Source of the DNA: Providencia heimbachae ATCC 35613
GTDB lineage: Bacteria; Pseudomonadota; Gammaproteobacteria; Enterobacterales; Enterobacteriaceae
DNA length: 64,000 nucleotides
Direction of reading: 5' to 3'
Assembly (NCBI RefSeq): GCF_001655055.1
Contig: NZ_LXEW01000048.1
Coordinates: forward strand, 124,001-188,000
Part shown: positions 1 to 10,091 of the stretch, one piece after another
Layout: the number at the start of each line of letters is the position of its first letter
Position numbering within the stretch: the stretch's first letter is position 1
Made by a program: the position numbers and the translations under genes
Notes under the pieces: generated by a model
What the model saw: only the letters and a program-made list of their open reading frames with translations
Told to the model about the DNA's origin: nothing
Database searches by the model: none

Positions 1-3000
1 TTTTTAATGCTGATTGGATTATTGATGGTGAAGAACAGCCCAAATCGCTGTTTAAAATGATTAAAAATACCTTTGAGAAAACACCGGATTACGTATTATC
101 GGCTTATAAAGATAATGCGGCCGTGATGGAAGGTTCATCGGTTGGGCGTTTCTTCCCTGAACCCAATGATCGCACATACCGTTATCATCAAGAAGATGCG
201 CATATTTTGATGAAAGTCGAGACGCATAACCATCCAACGGCAATTTCTCCATGGCCGGGAGCCGCAACAGGTTCTGGTGGTGAAATTCGAGATGAAGGCG
301 CAACCGGGCGCGGTGCTAAACCGAAAGCTGGGTTAATTGGTTTTTCAGTATCCAATTTACGTATTCCTGGCTTTGAGCAGCCATGGGAAGAAGATTTTGG
401 TAAGCCTGATCGTATAGTGACCGCTTTAGATATTATGATGGAAGGCCCACTCGGGGGCGCTGCATTTAATAATGAATTTGGTAGACCTGCATTATTAGGT
501 TACTTCCGTACCTATGAAGAAAAAGTGAATAGCCATAATGGTGAAGAGCTACGAGGTTACCATAAGCCCATTATGTTAGCGGGGGGGATTGGTAATATTC
601 GTGCAGATCACGTCCAAAAAGGTGAAATTACCGTTGGCGCCAAGTTAATTGTGCTTGGTGGGCCATCCATGAATATTGGTTTGGGTGGTGGTGCTGCTTC
701 TTCAATGGCATCAGGTCAATCAGATGCAGATTTAGATTTTGCTTCTGTTCAGCGCGACAATGCAGAAATGGAACGCCGATGCCAAGAAGTTATCGATAGA
801 TGCTGGCAGCTTGGTGATGATAACCCAATTCTCTTTATTCACGATGTCGGCGCGGGTGGTTTGTCGAATGCCATGCCAGAATTAGTGAATGACGGTGGGC
901 GAGGTGGTCGTTTTGAGTTACGTAAAATTCTGAATGATGAACCGGGTATGAGCCCATTAGAGGTTTGGTGTAATGAGTCACAAGAGCGTTATGTTATGGC
1001 GGTTTCCCCTGAGCAAATGCCATTATTTACTGCGATTTGTGAGCGTGAGCGTGCGCCATTCGCGGTTATTGGTGAAGCAACGGAAGCGCGTCATCTAACA
1101 TTAGATGATACACATTTTAATAATCAACCTATCGATATGCCATTAGATGTTTTACTGGGTAAAGCACCTAAAATGTTAAGAGACGTTAAAACGTTAAAGG
1201 CGCGCCCTGATGCATTAGATAGAACGGCAATTAGTTTAAATGAAGCCGTTAAGCGTGTACTTCATTTACCTGCGGTTGCAGAAAAAACCTTCTTGATCAC
1301 CATCGGTGACCGTACAGTGACGGGTATGGTTGCTCGCGACCAAATGGTTGGCCCTTGGCAAATTCCAGTGGCTGACTGCGCAGTGACGACGGCAAGCCTT
1401 GATAGTTATTATGGTGAGTCGATGTCTCTAGGTGAAAGAACGCCAGTTGCATTGCTCGATTTCGCGGCATCAGCGCGGATGGCTGTCGGTGAAGCATTGA
1501 CTAATATTGCTTGTTCTTATGTAAAAGACCTTAAACGTATTAAGTTATCCGCAAACTGGATGGCAGCAGCGGGTCACCCCGGTGAGGATGCGGGTCTTTA
1601 TGAAGCAGTGAAAGCCATTGGTGAAGAGCTTTGTCCAGCATTAGGCCTGACTATTCCTGTAGGCAAGGATTCAATGTCAATGAAAACACGCTGGGAGCAA
1701 GATGGCAAAGAGCGTGAAATGACTTCCCCATTATCCTTGGTGATCACCGCGTTTGGGCGTGTTGAAGATGTTCGCTTGACCGTAACGCCTGAATTAAAAA
1801 CAACAGCAAATAATGCATTGTTATTGATTGATCTTGGACAAGGGCATAATGCGCTTGGTGGCTCTGCTCTGGCGCAAGTGTATCGCCAACTTGGTAATAA
1901 GGCGCCAGATGTGCGCAGCCCTGAAATACTCTCAGGCTTCTTTAATGCCATTCAACAGCTATTATCCGAGCAAAAATTGTTGGCTTATCATGATCGTTCT
2001 GATGGCGGGCTATTTGTCACTTTGGTTGAAATGGCATTTGCAGGTCATTGTGGGATCAATGTGGATATCAGCTCTTTTGATGAAGATACGCTAGCGGCAC
2101 TGTTTAATGAAGAGCTTGGTGCGGTGATCCAAATTGAAGAGGCTGACCGTCAATATGTTGAAGAGTGCTTTGCACAGGCCGGCTTAGCCGGATGTGTACA
2201 TTATTTAGGGTCTGCAACAACGGATGACGCGGTGATCATCAATAGCCGTGATACCGTTGTTTATAATGAATCTCGTAGTCTGTTACGCCAATGGTGGGCA
2301 GAAACGACATGGCAGATGCAGCGTTTACGTGATAATGAAGTCTGTGCTGATGAAGAGCATAATGCGAAATTAGACAGCAAAGATCCGGGGCTAAGTACCC
2401 ATCTGACATTCGATATTGCCGATGATATCGCTGCGCCTTATATTTTGTCTGGTATTCGTCCTAAAGTCGCGGTGCTTCGTGAGCAAGGGGTTAACTCACA
2501 CGTTGAAATGGCGGCAGCATTTGACCGAGCAGGTTTTGATGCGGTAGATGTCCATATGAGCGACTTATTGTCAGGTAATCTTTCTTTAGCCCAATTCCAA
2601 ACTTTGGTTGCTTGTGGGGGCTTCTCTTACGGAGATGTGCTCGGCGCTGGTGAAGGTTGGGCGAAATCAATTCTGTTTAACGCTAAAGTGCGGGATGAAT
2701 TTGAGTCATTCTTTCATCGTGCTGATACACTTTCACTTGGTGTGTGTAATGGCTGCCAGATGATGTCTAATTTACATGACCTCATTCCGGGAGCTGAATT
2801 CTGGCCACGTTTTGTCCGTAACCGTTCTGAGCGTTTTGAAGCGCGTTTTAGCTTAGTCGAAATTGCAAAGAGCCCATCTTTGCTGCTGCAAGATATGGCT
2901 GGTTCTCGCATGCCAATTGCGGTTTCACACGGTGAAGGTCAAATGGAAACTCGTGCAGCGGCACATTTACAGCAATTAGAAAATAATGGGCTAGTTGCTA

Positions 3001-3230
3001 TGCGTTTTGTGGATAATTATGGGCAAGTGACGGAGCAGTACCCGGCAAACCCAAATGGTTCAGTGAATGGTATCACCTCTGTGACTTCAACTGATGGTCG
3101 AGCCACCATAATGATGCCTCACCCTGAGCGTGTTTTCCGTACGGTGAGTAATTCATGGCACCCAGAAAATTGGGGAGAAGATAGCCCATGGATGCGTATT
3201 TTCCGTAATGCACGTAAGCAATTAGGTTAA
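1..3230 (+). CDS. purL: Phosphoribosylformylglycinamidine synthase, 5' end outside window
   Basis: Large single-chain FGAM synthase, which makes FGAM from FGAR, glutamine and ATP in step 4 of purine synthesis. The frame is open from the first base, so roughly the first 220 of about 1295 residues lie upstream of the window. Visible parts are the synthase core ([16 protein letters not shown], the Gly-rich [16 protein letters not shown] stretch and the repeat half with [14 protein letters not shown]) and a C-terminal class-I glutamine amidotransferase domain beginning at [15 protein letters not shown]. That domain has the nucleophile motif [10 protein letters not shown] and the His-Glu pair in PHPERVFR. 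The protein matches E. coli PurL closely to its end (NARKQLG). It stands alone and is followed by its own terminator. PurR control would act upstream of the window and is not visible. Confidence 0.98.
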   Translation, partial: FNADWIIDGEEQPKSLFKMIKNTFEKTPDYVLSAYKDNAAVMEGSSVGRFFPEPNDRTYRYHQEDAHILMKVETHNHPTAISPWPGAATGSGGEIRDEGATGRGAKPKAGLIGFSVSNLRIPGFEQPWEEDFGKPDRIVTALDIMMEGPLGGAAFNNEFGRPALLGYFRTYEEKVNSHNGEELRGYHKPIMLAGGIGNIRADHVQKGEITVGAKLIVLGGPSMNIGLGGGAASSMASGQSDADLDFASVQRDNAEMERRCQEVIDRCWQLGDDNPILFIHDVGAGGLSNAMPELVNDGGRGGRFELRKILNDEPGMSPLEVWCNESQERYVMAVSPEQMPLFTAICERERAPFAVIGEATEARHLTLDDTHFNNQPIDMPLDVLLGKAPKMLRDVKTLKARPDALDRTAISLNEAVKRVLHLPAVAEKTFLITIGDRTVTGMVARDQMVGPWQIPVADCAVTTASLDSYYGESMSLGERTPVALLDFAASARMAVGEALTNIACSYVKDLKRIKLSANWMAAAGHPGEDAGLYEAVKAIGEELCPALGLTIPVGKDSMSMKTRWEQDGKEREMTSPLSLVITAFGRVEDVRLTVTPELKTTANNALLLIDLGQGHNALGGSALAQVYRQLGNKAPDVRSPEILSGFFNAIQQLLSEQKLLAYHDRSDGGLFVTLVEMAFAGHCGINVDISSFDEDTLAALFNEELGAVIQIEEADRQYVEECFAQAGLAGCVHYLGSATTDDAVIINSRDTVVYNESRSLLRQWWAETTWQMQRLRDNEVCADEEHNAKLDSKDPGLSTHLTFDIADDIAAPYILSGIRPKVAVLREQGVNSHVEMAAAFDRAGFDAVDVHMSDLLSGNLSLAQFQTLVACGGFSYGDVLGAGEGWAKSILFNAKVRDEFESFFHRADTLSLGVCNGCQMMSNLHDLIPGAEFWPRFVRNRSERFEARFSLVEIAKSPSLLLQDMAGSRMPIAVSHGEGQMETRAAAHLQQLENNGLVAMRFVDNYGQVTEQYPANPNGSVNGITSVTSTDGRATIMMPHPERVFRTVSNSWHPENWGEDSPWMRIFRNARKQLG

Positions 3231-3269
3231 AATCTAAGATTATTAATCTAGCTTAAACAATAAATTAAA

Positions 3270-3306
3270 GGCACTCGATGATAGGTTTATCTCGGGTGCT
3301 TTTTTT
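3270..3306 (+). terminator. purL terminator
   Basis: Stem GCACTCGA (3271-3278) pairs with TCGGGTGC (3292-3299), 8 bp with one G-U pair, followed by a run of seven T. It lies 40 nt after the purL stop codon. Confidence 0.85.
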
Positions 3307-3345
3307 ATGGATGGTGGGTAATGTTGTATTTATAGTGTAAAAATT

Positions 3346-3711
3346 TTATTGAGGATCGATAATATCGACGATTTTCCCCAGTACTTCTTCAAAAATATTC
3401 TCTTCTAATGTCGCTGAATATGTCGCTTTTCTTGTGACTAAATCGAGGGAGCGTAGTTGGTAGCATAAAACACAGCCTGTAATTTTTCCGGTATCAGTAC
3501 TTGAACCATCTAAATAAACTGTGACGCTTTGAGCTCGTGAAGCATTACCACCACTGGTGATTGGAGCACATAGCACAGTACCCAGAGCTTGATTAAGTTG
3601 TGAATCTGTAATCACTAAATAGTAATGGGGGCCTTTAAATTCTTTACCACTAACAGGATCGCCATTGATATGCCAAATTTGGCCTTTATGAGGCTTTTTT
3701 ACTTTTGCCAT
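3346..3711 (-). CDS. PemK/MazF-family type II toxin
   Basis: A 121-residue protein of the CcdB/MazF fold, expected to be an mRNA endoribonuclease (mRNA interferase). Family marks are the N-terminal KGQIWHINGDPVSGKEFKG, the central APITSGGN and TGKITGCVLCYQLRSLDL, which aligns with the ChpB/PemK stretch TGVVRCDQPRTIDM. The usual Arg-Pro before the core beta strand (RPxLVI) is missing: here it reads GPHYYLVI, so one expected active-site Arg is absent, though the later Gln and Arg remain. The ATG overlaps the antitoxin stop codon as TAATG, which points to translational coupling. Family is confident. RNase activity is inferred and less sure because of the substitution. Confidence 0.85.
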   Translation of the reverse strand: MAKVKKPHKGQIWHINGDPVSGKEFKGPHYYLVITDSQLNQALGTVLCAPITSGGNASRAQSVTVYLDGSSTDTGKITGCVLCYQLRSLDLVTRKATYSATLEENIFEEVLGKIVDIIDPQ

Positions 3712-3974
3712 TAGATAATCTCATGACCAATTGGATCTGAGTTATCCAGTTGGCTATTTAGGCTTTGAATTTCATTTTTATCAATGCCAGAGAGTAGTTC
3801 AGTAATTGATTTTCGCCCTCTAGCAATCCGCTTTGCAGGCTTGATACATACAGACTCACCAACTGCGTCGATATCTAGCTTCATCCCGACAACCCAGCCG
3901 GCCATACTGGCAATATCGCTTGGGATTGTCAGTACAACAGCACCACCTTGTTGCCTTAATTTTGTTGTTGACAT
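3711..3974 (-). CDS. AbrB/MazE-fold antitoxin (PemI/ChpS-like)
   Basis: An 87-residue antitoxin for the toxin gene that follows it. The N-terminus (TKLRQQGGAVVLTIPSDI) is a swapped-hairpin AbrB-type DNA-binding domain. The C-terminal tail (SITELLSGID, ending DPIGHEII) resembles the toxin-wrapping tail of ChpS, which ends in PAGDEIW. The start chosen is the ATG giving MSTTKL because GAGG lies 6 nt upstream; an ATG 12 nt earlier has no ribosome binding site. Such antitoxins usually repress their own operon, alone or with the toxin, which fits the repeats just upstream. Confidence 0.87.
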   Translation of the reverse strand: MSTTKLRQQGGAVVLTIPSDIASMAGWVVGMKLDIDAVGESVCIKPAKRIARGRKSITELLSGIDKNEIQSLNSQLDNSDPIGHEII

Positions 3975-4001
3975 AATAAACCTCATTTATGAGAAAAGAG
4001 T

Positions 4002-4045
4002 GTAACTTAGTCACACTATATCATAAGTTACATAAAGTCACACAT
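4002..4045 (-). promoter_or_regulatory. Operator/promoter of the toxin-antitoxin operon
   Basis: An inverted repeat, GTAACTTA (4002-4009) and TAAGTTAC (4024-4031), has arm centres 22 bp apart, about two helical turns. The octamer GTGTGACT, read on the minus strand, occurs twice around it. A -10-like TATGAT/TATAGT lies between. This is a plausible autoregulatory site for the antitoxin; binding is inferred. Confidence 0.55.
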
Positions 4046-4077
4046 TGTTCAAGCTTCAACTTATTAACAAAGTGGAT

Positions 4078-4108
4078 AAAAAAACCGCCTAACTTTCATT
4101 AGACGGTT
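4078..4108 (-). terminator. afu operon terminator
   Basis: Read on the minus strand, AACCGTCTAA (4108-4099) pairs with TTAGGCGGTT (4092-4083), with one mismatch, and is followed by seven U. It lies about 30 nt after the afuC stop. Confidence 0.8.
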
Positions 4109-4138
4109 ATTAGTGTTAACTGTTTTCGAACGGATTAA

Positions 4139-5197
4139 TTATTCAAGAATAAACATGCCATAGGGGTGGATCTGTAAATACAGGTTTTCACCAACAGAAG
4201 GCTGCAATTGGGTTGCATTTATTTGCAATAGCATTGATTGCCCATGCCAATCTACAGTCACTTCGTATTGCGGCCCCATATAAGCAACATGGGTAATAAC
4301 ACAGCGCTGGCTGTCCTCTCCTTGATGACTCAATGTGATAGCTTCAGGGCGAACACCAACGGTAACTTGAGTTTTATTGCTAATAAATTGCTCTGGGCGT
4401 GGCAAGCGATAATTAAAAATATCAACAGCATCAGCGCTGAGTGTTGCAGGGAAAATATTCGCATCCCCCATAAAACTGGCCATAAATTTAGAGGCTGGCT
4501 GGCGGTAGAGTTCTTGCGGCGAGCCCAACTGCATAATTTTACCTTTGTTCATCACCAAAACCATATCAGATACTGCAAATGCTTCGCTTTGGTCATGTGT
4601 GACGTACAGTGAGGTAATATTAAATTGCTGCTGCAATTCACGAATTTTTTCGCGCATACTGCGGCGTAAGTTAGCATCTAAGTTACTGAGTGGTTCATCG
4701 AACAGTAAGACTTTCGGTTTTAGGATCAATGCGCGAGCTAAGGCGACTCGCTGCTGTTGCCCCCCTGAGATTTGGTCAACAAAACGCTCACCAAAACCGG
4801 CTAAATCAACGATTTCTAAGGCTTCATCAACCCGTTTTTTGATCTCAGCTTTAGGTAACCCCAGCATCTTTAATCCGTAGCCAACGTTCTCCCCTAAAGA
4901 CATATGCGGGAACAATGCATAAGATTGGAAAACCATACAGATATCACGCTGCTGTATTGAACGGTCAGTGACATCCTCACCATCAATGAACATACGACCT
5001 TCAGTGGGTTTTTCGAGTCCAGCCACCAAACGTAATACCGTCGTTTTACCACAGCCCGAAGGGCCTAATAAAGTGACCATGCTCCCCTGTGGGATAGAAA
5101 GGCTTAACTCGTCAATGACCGTATTGGTCCCAAAGCGTTTAGTAATATTTTTTAATTCAACAAAGCTATTTGTTTTAACAAAACTAGGTTGTGTCAT
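4139..5197 (-). CDS. afuC: Hexose-phosphate-type ABC transporter ATPase AfuC (FbpC-like)
   Basis: A 352-residue ATP-binding subunit of a binding-protein-dependent importer. Walker A is GPSGCGKTT, the Q-loop is VFQSYALFP, the signature is [14 protein letters not shown], Walker B is VLLFDEP and the H-loop is [10 protein letters not shown]-terminal TOBE-like domain ends [10 protein letters not shown]. It is very similar to E. coli AfuC. The start MTQPSFVK is preferred because GGAG lies 8 nt upstream, 16 nt after the afuB stop; longer in-frame starts would run into afuB. Older annotation calls this family ferric transporters. The neighbouring uhp genes and known AfuA specificity favour sugar phosphates. 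Confidence 0.92.
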   Translation of the reverse strand: MTQPSFVKTNSFVELKNITKRFGTNTVIDELSLSIPQGSMVTLLGPSGCGKTTVLRLVAGLEKPTEGRMFIDGEDVTDRSIQQRDICMVFQSYALFPHMSLGENVGYGLKMLGLPKAEIKKRVDEALEIVDLAGFGERFVDQISGGQQQRVALARALILKPKVLLFDEPLSNLDANLRRSMREKIRELQQQFNITSLYVTHDQSEAFAVSDMVLVMNKGKIMQLGSPQELYRQPASKFMASFMGDANIFPATLSADAVDIFNYRLPRPEQFISNKTQVTVGVRPEAITLSHQGEDSQRCVITHVAYMGPQYEVTVDWHGQSMLLQINATQLQPSVGENLYLQIHPYGMFILE

Positions 5198-5213
5198 GTC
5201 AGTGACTCCATGA

Positions 5214-7283
5214 TTACTGTGCATTTTTGGCTTTGGAACGTGAAACACGGGCTTCGCCAATCAAATAGTCAAACAAGAAAATAATGGCAAGCATGACCAC
5301 TATCAGGATAGAACCGTAGGCAATTGCGACACCGTATTCGCCATCTTCAACTCGGTTAAGAATATAAGCGGTTGCAACACGGGTATCTGGTGTGACGAGG
5401 AATACAATGGCACTGACGGTAGTAATTGCCCGCACGAAGCTGTAAATAAGTGCTGATAAAATAGCCGGGCGCAGCAGAGGTAATAGGATGTAAAAAATCG
5501 TCCGCATTGAACCTGCACGTAAACTTAATGACGCTTCATCCAGCGACTTATCAATTTGTCCCAGCCCCGCAATCCCCGCTCGAATACCGACAGGCACGTT
5601 ACGCATCGTCATTGAGATAATGATGATAGCTGCCGTACCCGTTAAGTAAAATGGCGAGTCATTAAAGGCTAAAATGTAGGACACCCCAGCAACGGTTCCT
5701 GGAACAGCGAAACAAAGCATGGTGGTGAATTCGATGGTTTTCTTACCACGAAATTCTTGACGAACCACAATGTAAGCAATCAATAAGCCCAGTGTGGCGG
5801 TAATCGGTGCTGCAATAGCGGCATAAAGTAAGGTATCAAGCAGTGAAGGCCATGCACCATCGCTCATTCCTTGACCGAACAATTTAATGAAGTTATCTAA
5901 GGTTAAGGTGTAATCAACACCCCAGTTAACGGTAAAGCTTCCGTAGAAAATACTGCCGTATAGCAATACGTTGAAAGCAACCCAAAGGGTGAGGATCGTG
6001 GTTACGATAGTGACTAATGAGATAGGTAATGGTTGAACATCGCCACGGTAAGATTTACCTGAAACCGTGACATAAGAGCGTTTACCAATCCACATATACT
6101 GCACACAGAAGATTAATAATGAGAATACTAACAGCGAGGCACCTAAGGTACTTGCTGCTTGATAATCTAACTGAGAACCGGTGATATAGAAGTAAATCTG
6201 GGTTGCGAGTACGTCAAAGTTACCGCCCAGGACTAATGGGTTACTAAAGTCAGCGAGTGATTGTACGATAACAATTAAAAATGCATTGGCGAGCGCAGGT
6301 TTCAATAATGGCATGAAAACGTTAAAGAACGTTTGATAGCGATTTGCGCGAAGGGTATAAGAGGCTTCTTCTAATGATGGATGAATGGTTTTTATTGCAC
6401 CATCCAAAATCATAAATGACATTGGGGTAAAGGCTAAAACTTGCGCTAACCAAATTCCGGTGAAACCATATAGCCAGTTGGTATTTTCCAGTCCCATATA
6501 TGTCGCCATAAATTCAGTGACATAACCTGAACGACCCATCATTAACGTGACACCTAAACCGACAATAAAAGGCGGCGTCACGATGGGGAGGATTGAAAAC
6601 ACACGGCCAATAATGGCGGATCGCTTGGCAATGCGAGAAGTATAAATCGCGAGGATTAAACCAAAGAATGTACAGCCAGCACCAACAGCCAATGAAAGGA
6701 AGACGGAGTTAATAATAACTTGGATAATGTGTGACTGAGTCAGAATGGCGACGAAAGCCAAAGGTGCAAAATCACCATTACCATCGGTAAACATCGGAAT
6801 AAAGATGGCGATGCTTGGGAAAACGATGAATAGGGCAATCAGCACGACAACGGTAATTAAGGATCCAATAACAAATTGGTCTCCCCCTAACCATTCTAAG
6901 CGGGTTAGCGCCAGCGTCATTATCATACCAAGGGCAATAAATAGGATGATGGCTGAATAACCAAGACCTCTACCGTCAAAATAAGCCGTTAAAACAACAA
7001 TTGCTGCTGTAATGACAGCCACGGCAATATCAAAATAGTGACGGGATTTATGATAACGATCCGCGGGTGTTAATGGGCGAATAAGCAAAATCGAGGGTAA
7101 TAAATACCATAGCCAGCTAATGTTGAGGCTACTCCAGCCGTAAGCGGCTAATATTTCATCTTGTGTTGAGTCGAGTAAGCCATAATCTAAGCTCCAAGAT
7201 GGCAGCAAGGCGAAGCCTAGCCAAGCGATCAGGAGCCAAAGAAAGAGCGTATCTTTCTTTGGGGCTGATAGTGTATGAGGCAT
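5214..7283 (-). CDS. afuB: ABC transporter double permease AfuB
   Basis: A 689-residue inner-membrane protein carrying two fused permease halves. Each half has an EAA-type loop that contacts the ATPase ([11 protein letters not shown] in the first, [11 protein letters not shown] in the second). About 12 or more hydrophobic segments are visible, and an extra N-terminal membrane block of roughly 180 residues precedes the first half. The start MPHTLSAP has GAGGG 8 nt upstream; the longer reading frame would begin inside the ERIC element and lacks a ribosome binding site. It forms the channel for the AfuA ligand and is powered by AfuC. The upstream spacer is unusually long for an ABC operon. Confidence 0.92.
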   Translation of the reverse strand: MPHTLSAPKKDTLFLWLLIAWLGFALLPSWSLDYGLLDSTQDEILAAYGWSSLNISWLWYLLPSILLIRPLTPADRYHKSRHYFDIAVAVITAAIVVLTAYFDGRGLGYSAIILFIALGMIMTLALTRLEWLGGDQFVIGSLITVVVLIALFIVFPSIAIFIPMFTDGNGDFAPLAFVAILTQSHIIQVIINSVFLSLAVGAGCTFFGLILAIYTSRIAKRSAIIGRVFSILPIVTPPFIVGLGVTLMMGRSGYVTEFMATYMGLENTNWLYGFTGIWLAQVLAFTPMSFMILDGAIKTIHPSLEEASYTLRANRYQTFFNVFMPLLKPALANAFLIVIVQSLADFSNPLVLGGNFDVLATQIYFYITGSQLDYQAASTLGASLLVFSLLIFCVQYMWIGKRSYVTVSGKSYRGDVQPLPISLVTIVTTILTLWVAFNVLLYGSIFYGSFTVNWGVDYTLTLDNFIKLFGQGMSDGAWPSLLDTLLYAAIAAPITATLGLLIAYIVVRQEFRGKKTIEFTTMLCFAVPGTVAGVSYILAFNDSPFYLTGTAAIIIISMTMRNVPVGIRAGIAGLGQIDKSLDEASLSLRAGSMRTIFYILLPLLRPAILSALIYSFVRAITTVSAIVFLVTPDTRVATAYILNRVEDGEYGVAIAYGSILIVVMLAIIFLFDYLIGEARVSRSKAKNAQ

Positions 7284-7296
7284 GTGTCTTTCCCTC

Positions 7297-7419
7297 AGTC
7301 CGTTATATTTTGCGCTACAGTATTGTTGGCTGCATTTGGTCACCCTAGTCACATACTTTGGTATATTTCTAGGGATAATCCCATTTGCCGTCTAGCTGTA
7401 GCGCAAACTATTTAGGACT
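7297..7419 (-). repeat. ERIC element A (complete)
   Basis: A 123-bp imperfect palindrome with outer ends AGTCC/GGACT, a perfect inner arm TGCGCTACAG (7311-7320) with CTGTAGCGCA (7395-7404), and the ERIC core around AGTCACATACTT and GTATATTTCTAGGGAT. One end directly abuts the afuB ribosome binding site (CCCTC at 7292-7296 on the plus strand). Strand is nominal. Confidence 0.85.
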
Positions 7420-7479
7420 TAAAAATGTTGTAATAAGAATTATTGAGTCAATTTTTGAGTTGTCATCATGATTACTGAC

Positions 7480-7500
7480 GCTCGAATTATTAGGACTTAA
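7480..7500. repeat. Possible ERIC end remnant
   Basis: GCTCGAATTATTAGGACTTA resembles the right end of the complete ERIC copies here (GGCTCGAATTATTTAGAG and the AACTATTTAGGACTTA end). It lies in the same afuA-afuB spacer as complete copy A. Confidence 0.4.
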
Positions 7501-7523
7501 TTTTTATTTTTTTAAAGTAAGAG

Positions 7524-7551
7524 CTAAGTGCGGGGGTTACACCGCACTTAG
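7524..7551 (-). terminator. Intercistronic stem-loop after afuA
   Basis: CTAAGTGCGG and CCGCACTTAG form a perfect 10-bp stem with an 8-nt loop, 28 nt after the afuA stop. The following minus-strand sequence is T-rich but broken by A, so this may be a weak attenuator or a 3'-end-protecting hairpin, as is common after binding-protein genes. Confidence 0.55.
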
Positions 7552-7554
7552 ACT

Positions 7555-7576
7555 TGTCATACTTCAAGTTGCAGGG
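7555..7576. repeat. ERIC left-end remnant
   Basis: TGTCATACTTCAAGTTGCAGGG matches the outer end of ERIC elements (CGTCATACTTC followed by a G-rich arm) but the rest of the element is absent. It lies just past the afuA stop codon. Confidence 0.4.
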
Positions 7577-7579
7577 TTG

Positions 7580-8611
7580 TTATTTGCTCATTTTGACTTC
7601 AGTAACCCATTTGTTGATGAGATTTTTACGAACATCAGCGTCGCCATATTTATCCATATCATAGTTAATAAGATTTAAATCATTGAGTTTTAACGAGATA
7701 GGTGAAGGCTCTGCCGTGGTATTGGTCAAGATTTGGTAAGATTGACCCTGTTTCCAACTTAGCTCTTGTGCTTCTTTAGACAGAACGAAATCAACAAACA
7801 GTTTGGCATTGTCGAGGTTACGCGCATTTTTTAAAATACTGATACCGCCGATTTCATAGCCAGTTCCTTCACAAGGCGCGATAAGCTCAAGTGGTGCACC
7901 GTTTTCAACTTCTAATGAATAATCATGTAAGAATCCGATACCAATAGCGGATTCACCGCGAGCGGCATTACGGGCAGGGGCAATACCGGACTTAGTATAT
8001 TGTGAAATATTACTATTCAATTTTTTTAGATAATCAAAAGCTTGCTCATTTCCCCAAAGTTGGTCGAATGTTGCCAGTGCGGTATAAGCAGTTCCTGAGC
8101 TTTGTGGATCGGCAATTTGAATTTCACCTTTGTACTCAGGTTTGATCAAATCTTTCCAGCACGTCGGGACGGGTAAACCTTTTTCTTTCAGGCGATCTTT
8201 ATTAACACCAAAGCCTAGGATGCCAATATAAACAGCGGATGAATAGTTACCCTTACGTTTTGCTGGGTCTTGGAATTGCGGCATAATTTCCGCTAGATTT
8301 GGTGATTTATAGGCTTGGAGTAAATCCATTTCACCCGCTTGTGAGTGTGGGTCGAGTGTCCCACCGTACCAAACGTCAGCTTGTGGATTACGTTTTTCTG
8401 CTTCGATTTTGGCAAGTGTACTACCTGAACCATTGCGGATAAAGGTGGTTTTAACATCATATTTTTTAGCGAAAGCCTGGGTTTCTGCTTCACACATCGC
8501 ATTTGTTGCGCTGCAATAAACCACAAGACGACCCGCTGCGTTAGCGGTTGTTGAGATAGCCGCGAGTGATAAACCGGCTGCGATAAGTGTAGAGAGAGTT
8601 TTCAGTTTCAT
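7580..8611 (-). CDS. afuA: Periplasmic hexose-phosphate-binding protein AfuA
   Basis: A 343-residue solute-binding protein of the bacterial extracellular family 1 / FbpA type. The Sec signal peptide MKLKTLSTLIAAGLSLAAIS ends at ANA, giving a mature start near AGRLVVYCSA. The start has AGGA 6 nt upstream; an ATG 18 codons earlier, near the uhpC stop, lacks such a site. In Actinobacillus, AfuA was shown to bind glucose-6-phosphate, fructose-6-phosphate and sedoheptulose-7-phosphate rather than iron. The adjoining uhpABC genes support that role here. It delivers ligand to AfuB/AfuC. Ligand identity is inferred from family and context. Confidence 0.9.
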   Translation of the reverse strand: MKLKTLSTLIAAGLSLAAISTTANAAGRLVVYCSATNAMCEAETQAFAKKYDVKTTFIRNGSGSTLAKIEAEKRNPQADVWYGGTLDPHSQAGEMDLLQAYKSPNLAEIMPQFQDPAKRKGNYSSAVYIGILGFGVNKDRLKEKGLPVPTCWKDLIKPEYKGEIQIADPQSSGTAYTALATFDQLWGNEQAFDYLKKLNSNISQYTKSGIAPARNAARGESAIGIGFLHDYSLEVENGAPLELIAPCEGTGYEIGGISILKNARNLDNAKLFVDFVLSKEAQELSWKQGQSYQILTNTTAEPSPISLKLNDLNLINYDMDKYGDADVRKNLINKWVTEVKMSK

Positions 8612-8657
8612 GGTCCGTCCTTTATTCAGATTTATTATCGGATTCGATCTTAGTAAG

Positions 8658-9986
8658 TTATTCATGCTTTATAGTAGAGGGTGAAACAGTGCCTGCTAAA
8701 TGCTCTCGCTTGCTAACATTTGCAATCAAAAGAGGCATTAGCAGTAGCCCCATCAAGGCTGCTGCACTGGCAAGTAAGGCAAACATTCCTGACCAACCAT
8801 AGCGTGCAATGACTTGAGAGAGAGGCCATCCTGCAATTGCAGCGCCTAAATAGGCATACAATCCGAGATAGCCAGTTACCGTGCCAGCTGCTTTTTTATG
8901 ACAATATTCTGTTGCAGCTAGACCGATTAACATTTGTGGGCCAAAAACAAAAAAGCCGATAGCAAAGAAACACACAGCCAACAATGCATAATGATGAATG
9001 GGTGTTAACCATAGGGCGCTAACCGAAACAAACAGCCCAAGGGAAAACAATAGGATCATTGGTGCTCGCTGACCTCGAAATAAAATATCGGAACCCCAAC
9101 CAGAGCACAGAGCGCCGAGTAATCCACCCAATTCGAACAGCGATAACGTCGCATTTGCACTTAGCAAGTTTGTACCGTGGGTTTCCGTCAACCAGAGATT
9201 TCCCCAATCGTTTATCGCCATACGAATGAGGTAAACCAAAATATAAGAAACGCCCAATAACCAAATCATACGGTTAAATAAAATCGTTTCTTTCAATATT
9301 GTCAGCATTGGCAATGGTGGCGACAGACGCTCTTGGCGCAGCTCTAACACATCGTGGCGCCATTGCCCCACGGTGGGTAACTGCTCTTCTTCTGGTGTTC
9401 CTTTTAGTCTGTTACATAGCCATAAGCCAATGACAATACCAATAATACCGGGAACGATTAATGCCATCTGCCAACTATAATAAGTCGCGAGCAATGCTGC
9501 CAAAAGTGGCAATAACATGCCCCCTAAATTGATTGAGATATTCCACAATCCCCACCAAAATCCCCTTTCATTTCGAGAATACCAATTTGTTAGTATTCGA
9601 GCGCAGGGTGGCCAGCCCCAACCTTGAAAGAAACCATTTAACGTCCAAACGATCAGTAATGCGGGAAAAGATAAACAATAAGCAAAAATAATATTGAGTA
9701 TTCCAGTCATCACAAGACCGGCTCCCATAAACCAACGATATCCCGTTACATCGTGAAAAATACCCGATAAAAATTTAGAAATACCGTAAGTTAAATAAAA
9801 GGCGGTTGCTATCCAACCGATGTCACTTTTGTCTAGCAATAATTCAGCTTGCATGACCGGCATAACAAAATTAAAACTTTTTCGTGTCAGGTAAAAAGTG
9901 GCATAACCCACAATCATGGATAGCATTAATTGACGACGCCAAAAACGGTATGAGTTATCCAGATTCAATTTGCGTTTACCTGTCAT
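8658..9986 (-). CDS. uhpC: UhpC-like hexose-phosphate receptor, MFS fold
   Basis: A 442-residue, 12-segment membrane protein of the organophosphate:Pi antiporter family. It aligns with E. coli UhpC throughout, for example YRFWRRQ, FYLTRKSFN, AINDWGNLWLTETHG, FELGGLLGALCSGWGSD and FGPQMLIGLAATE. UhpC senses external glucose-6-phosphate and passes the signal to UhpB rather than serving as the main transporter. The start MTGKRK matches the E. coli start region (MTDKYE); an in-frame TTG eight codons upstream is a weaker choice. It lies between uhpB and afuA, only 46 nt before afuA, with no terminator in between. The transporter uhpT is absent from this locus. Confidence 0.88.
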   Translation of the reverse strand: MTGKRKLNLDNSYRFWRRQLMLSMIVGYATFYLTRKSFNFVMPVMQAELLLDKSDIGWIATAFYLTYGISKFLSGIFHDVTGYRWFMGAGLVMTGILNIIFAYCLSFPALLIVWTLNGFFQGWGWPPCARILTNWYSRNERGFWWGLWNISINLGGMLLPLLAALLATYYSWQMALIVPGIIGIVIGLWLCNRLKGTPEEEQLPTVGQWRHDVLELRQERLSPPLPMLTILKETILFNRMIWLLGVSYILVYLIRMAINDWGNLWLTETHGTNLLSANATLSLFELGGLLGALCSGWGSDILFRGQRAPMILLFSLGLFVSVSALWLTPIHHYALLAVCFFAIGFFVFGPQMLIGLAATEYCHKKAAGTVTGYLGLYAYLGAAIAGWPLSQVIARYGWSGMFALLASAAALMGLLLMPLLIANVSKREHLAGTVSPSTIKHE

Positions 9987-10091
9987 GGTGGCGTTTATCC
10001 CGTAGAGCAAATGTAATCAAATTTTTAACAAAAAGGATGAGATAAGGTATTAGAGGGCTAGGAATAATTCCTAGTTTTACAATGTTTAATC

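Noticed and set aside
1598-1951. 117-residue minus-strand frame inside purL
   Set aside because: Shadow frame of purL with low-complexity Ser-rich translation and no start signal.
4139-8611. Ferric iron (Fbp-type) ABC transporter
   Set aside because: AfuABC does resemble FbpABC, but no Fur box or iron gene is adjacent, and the linked uhpABC genes plus known AfuA ligands favour sugar phosphates. Not excluded.
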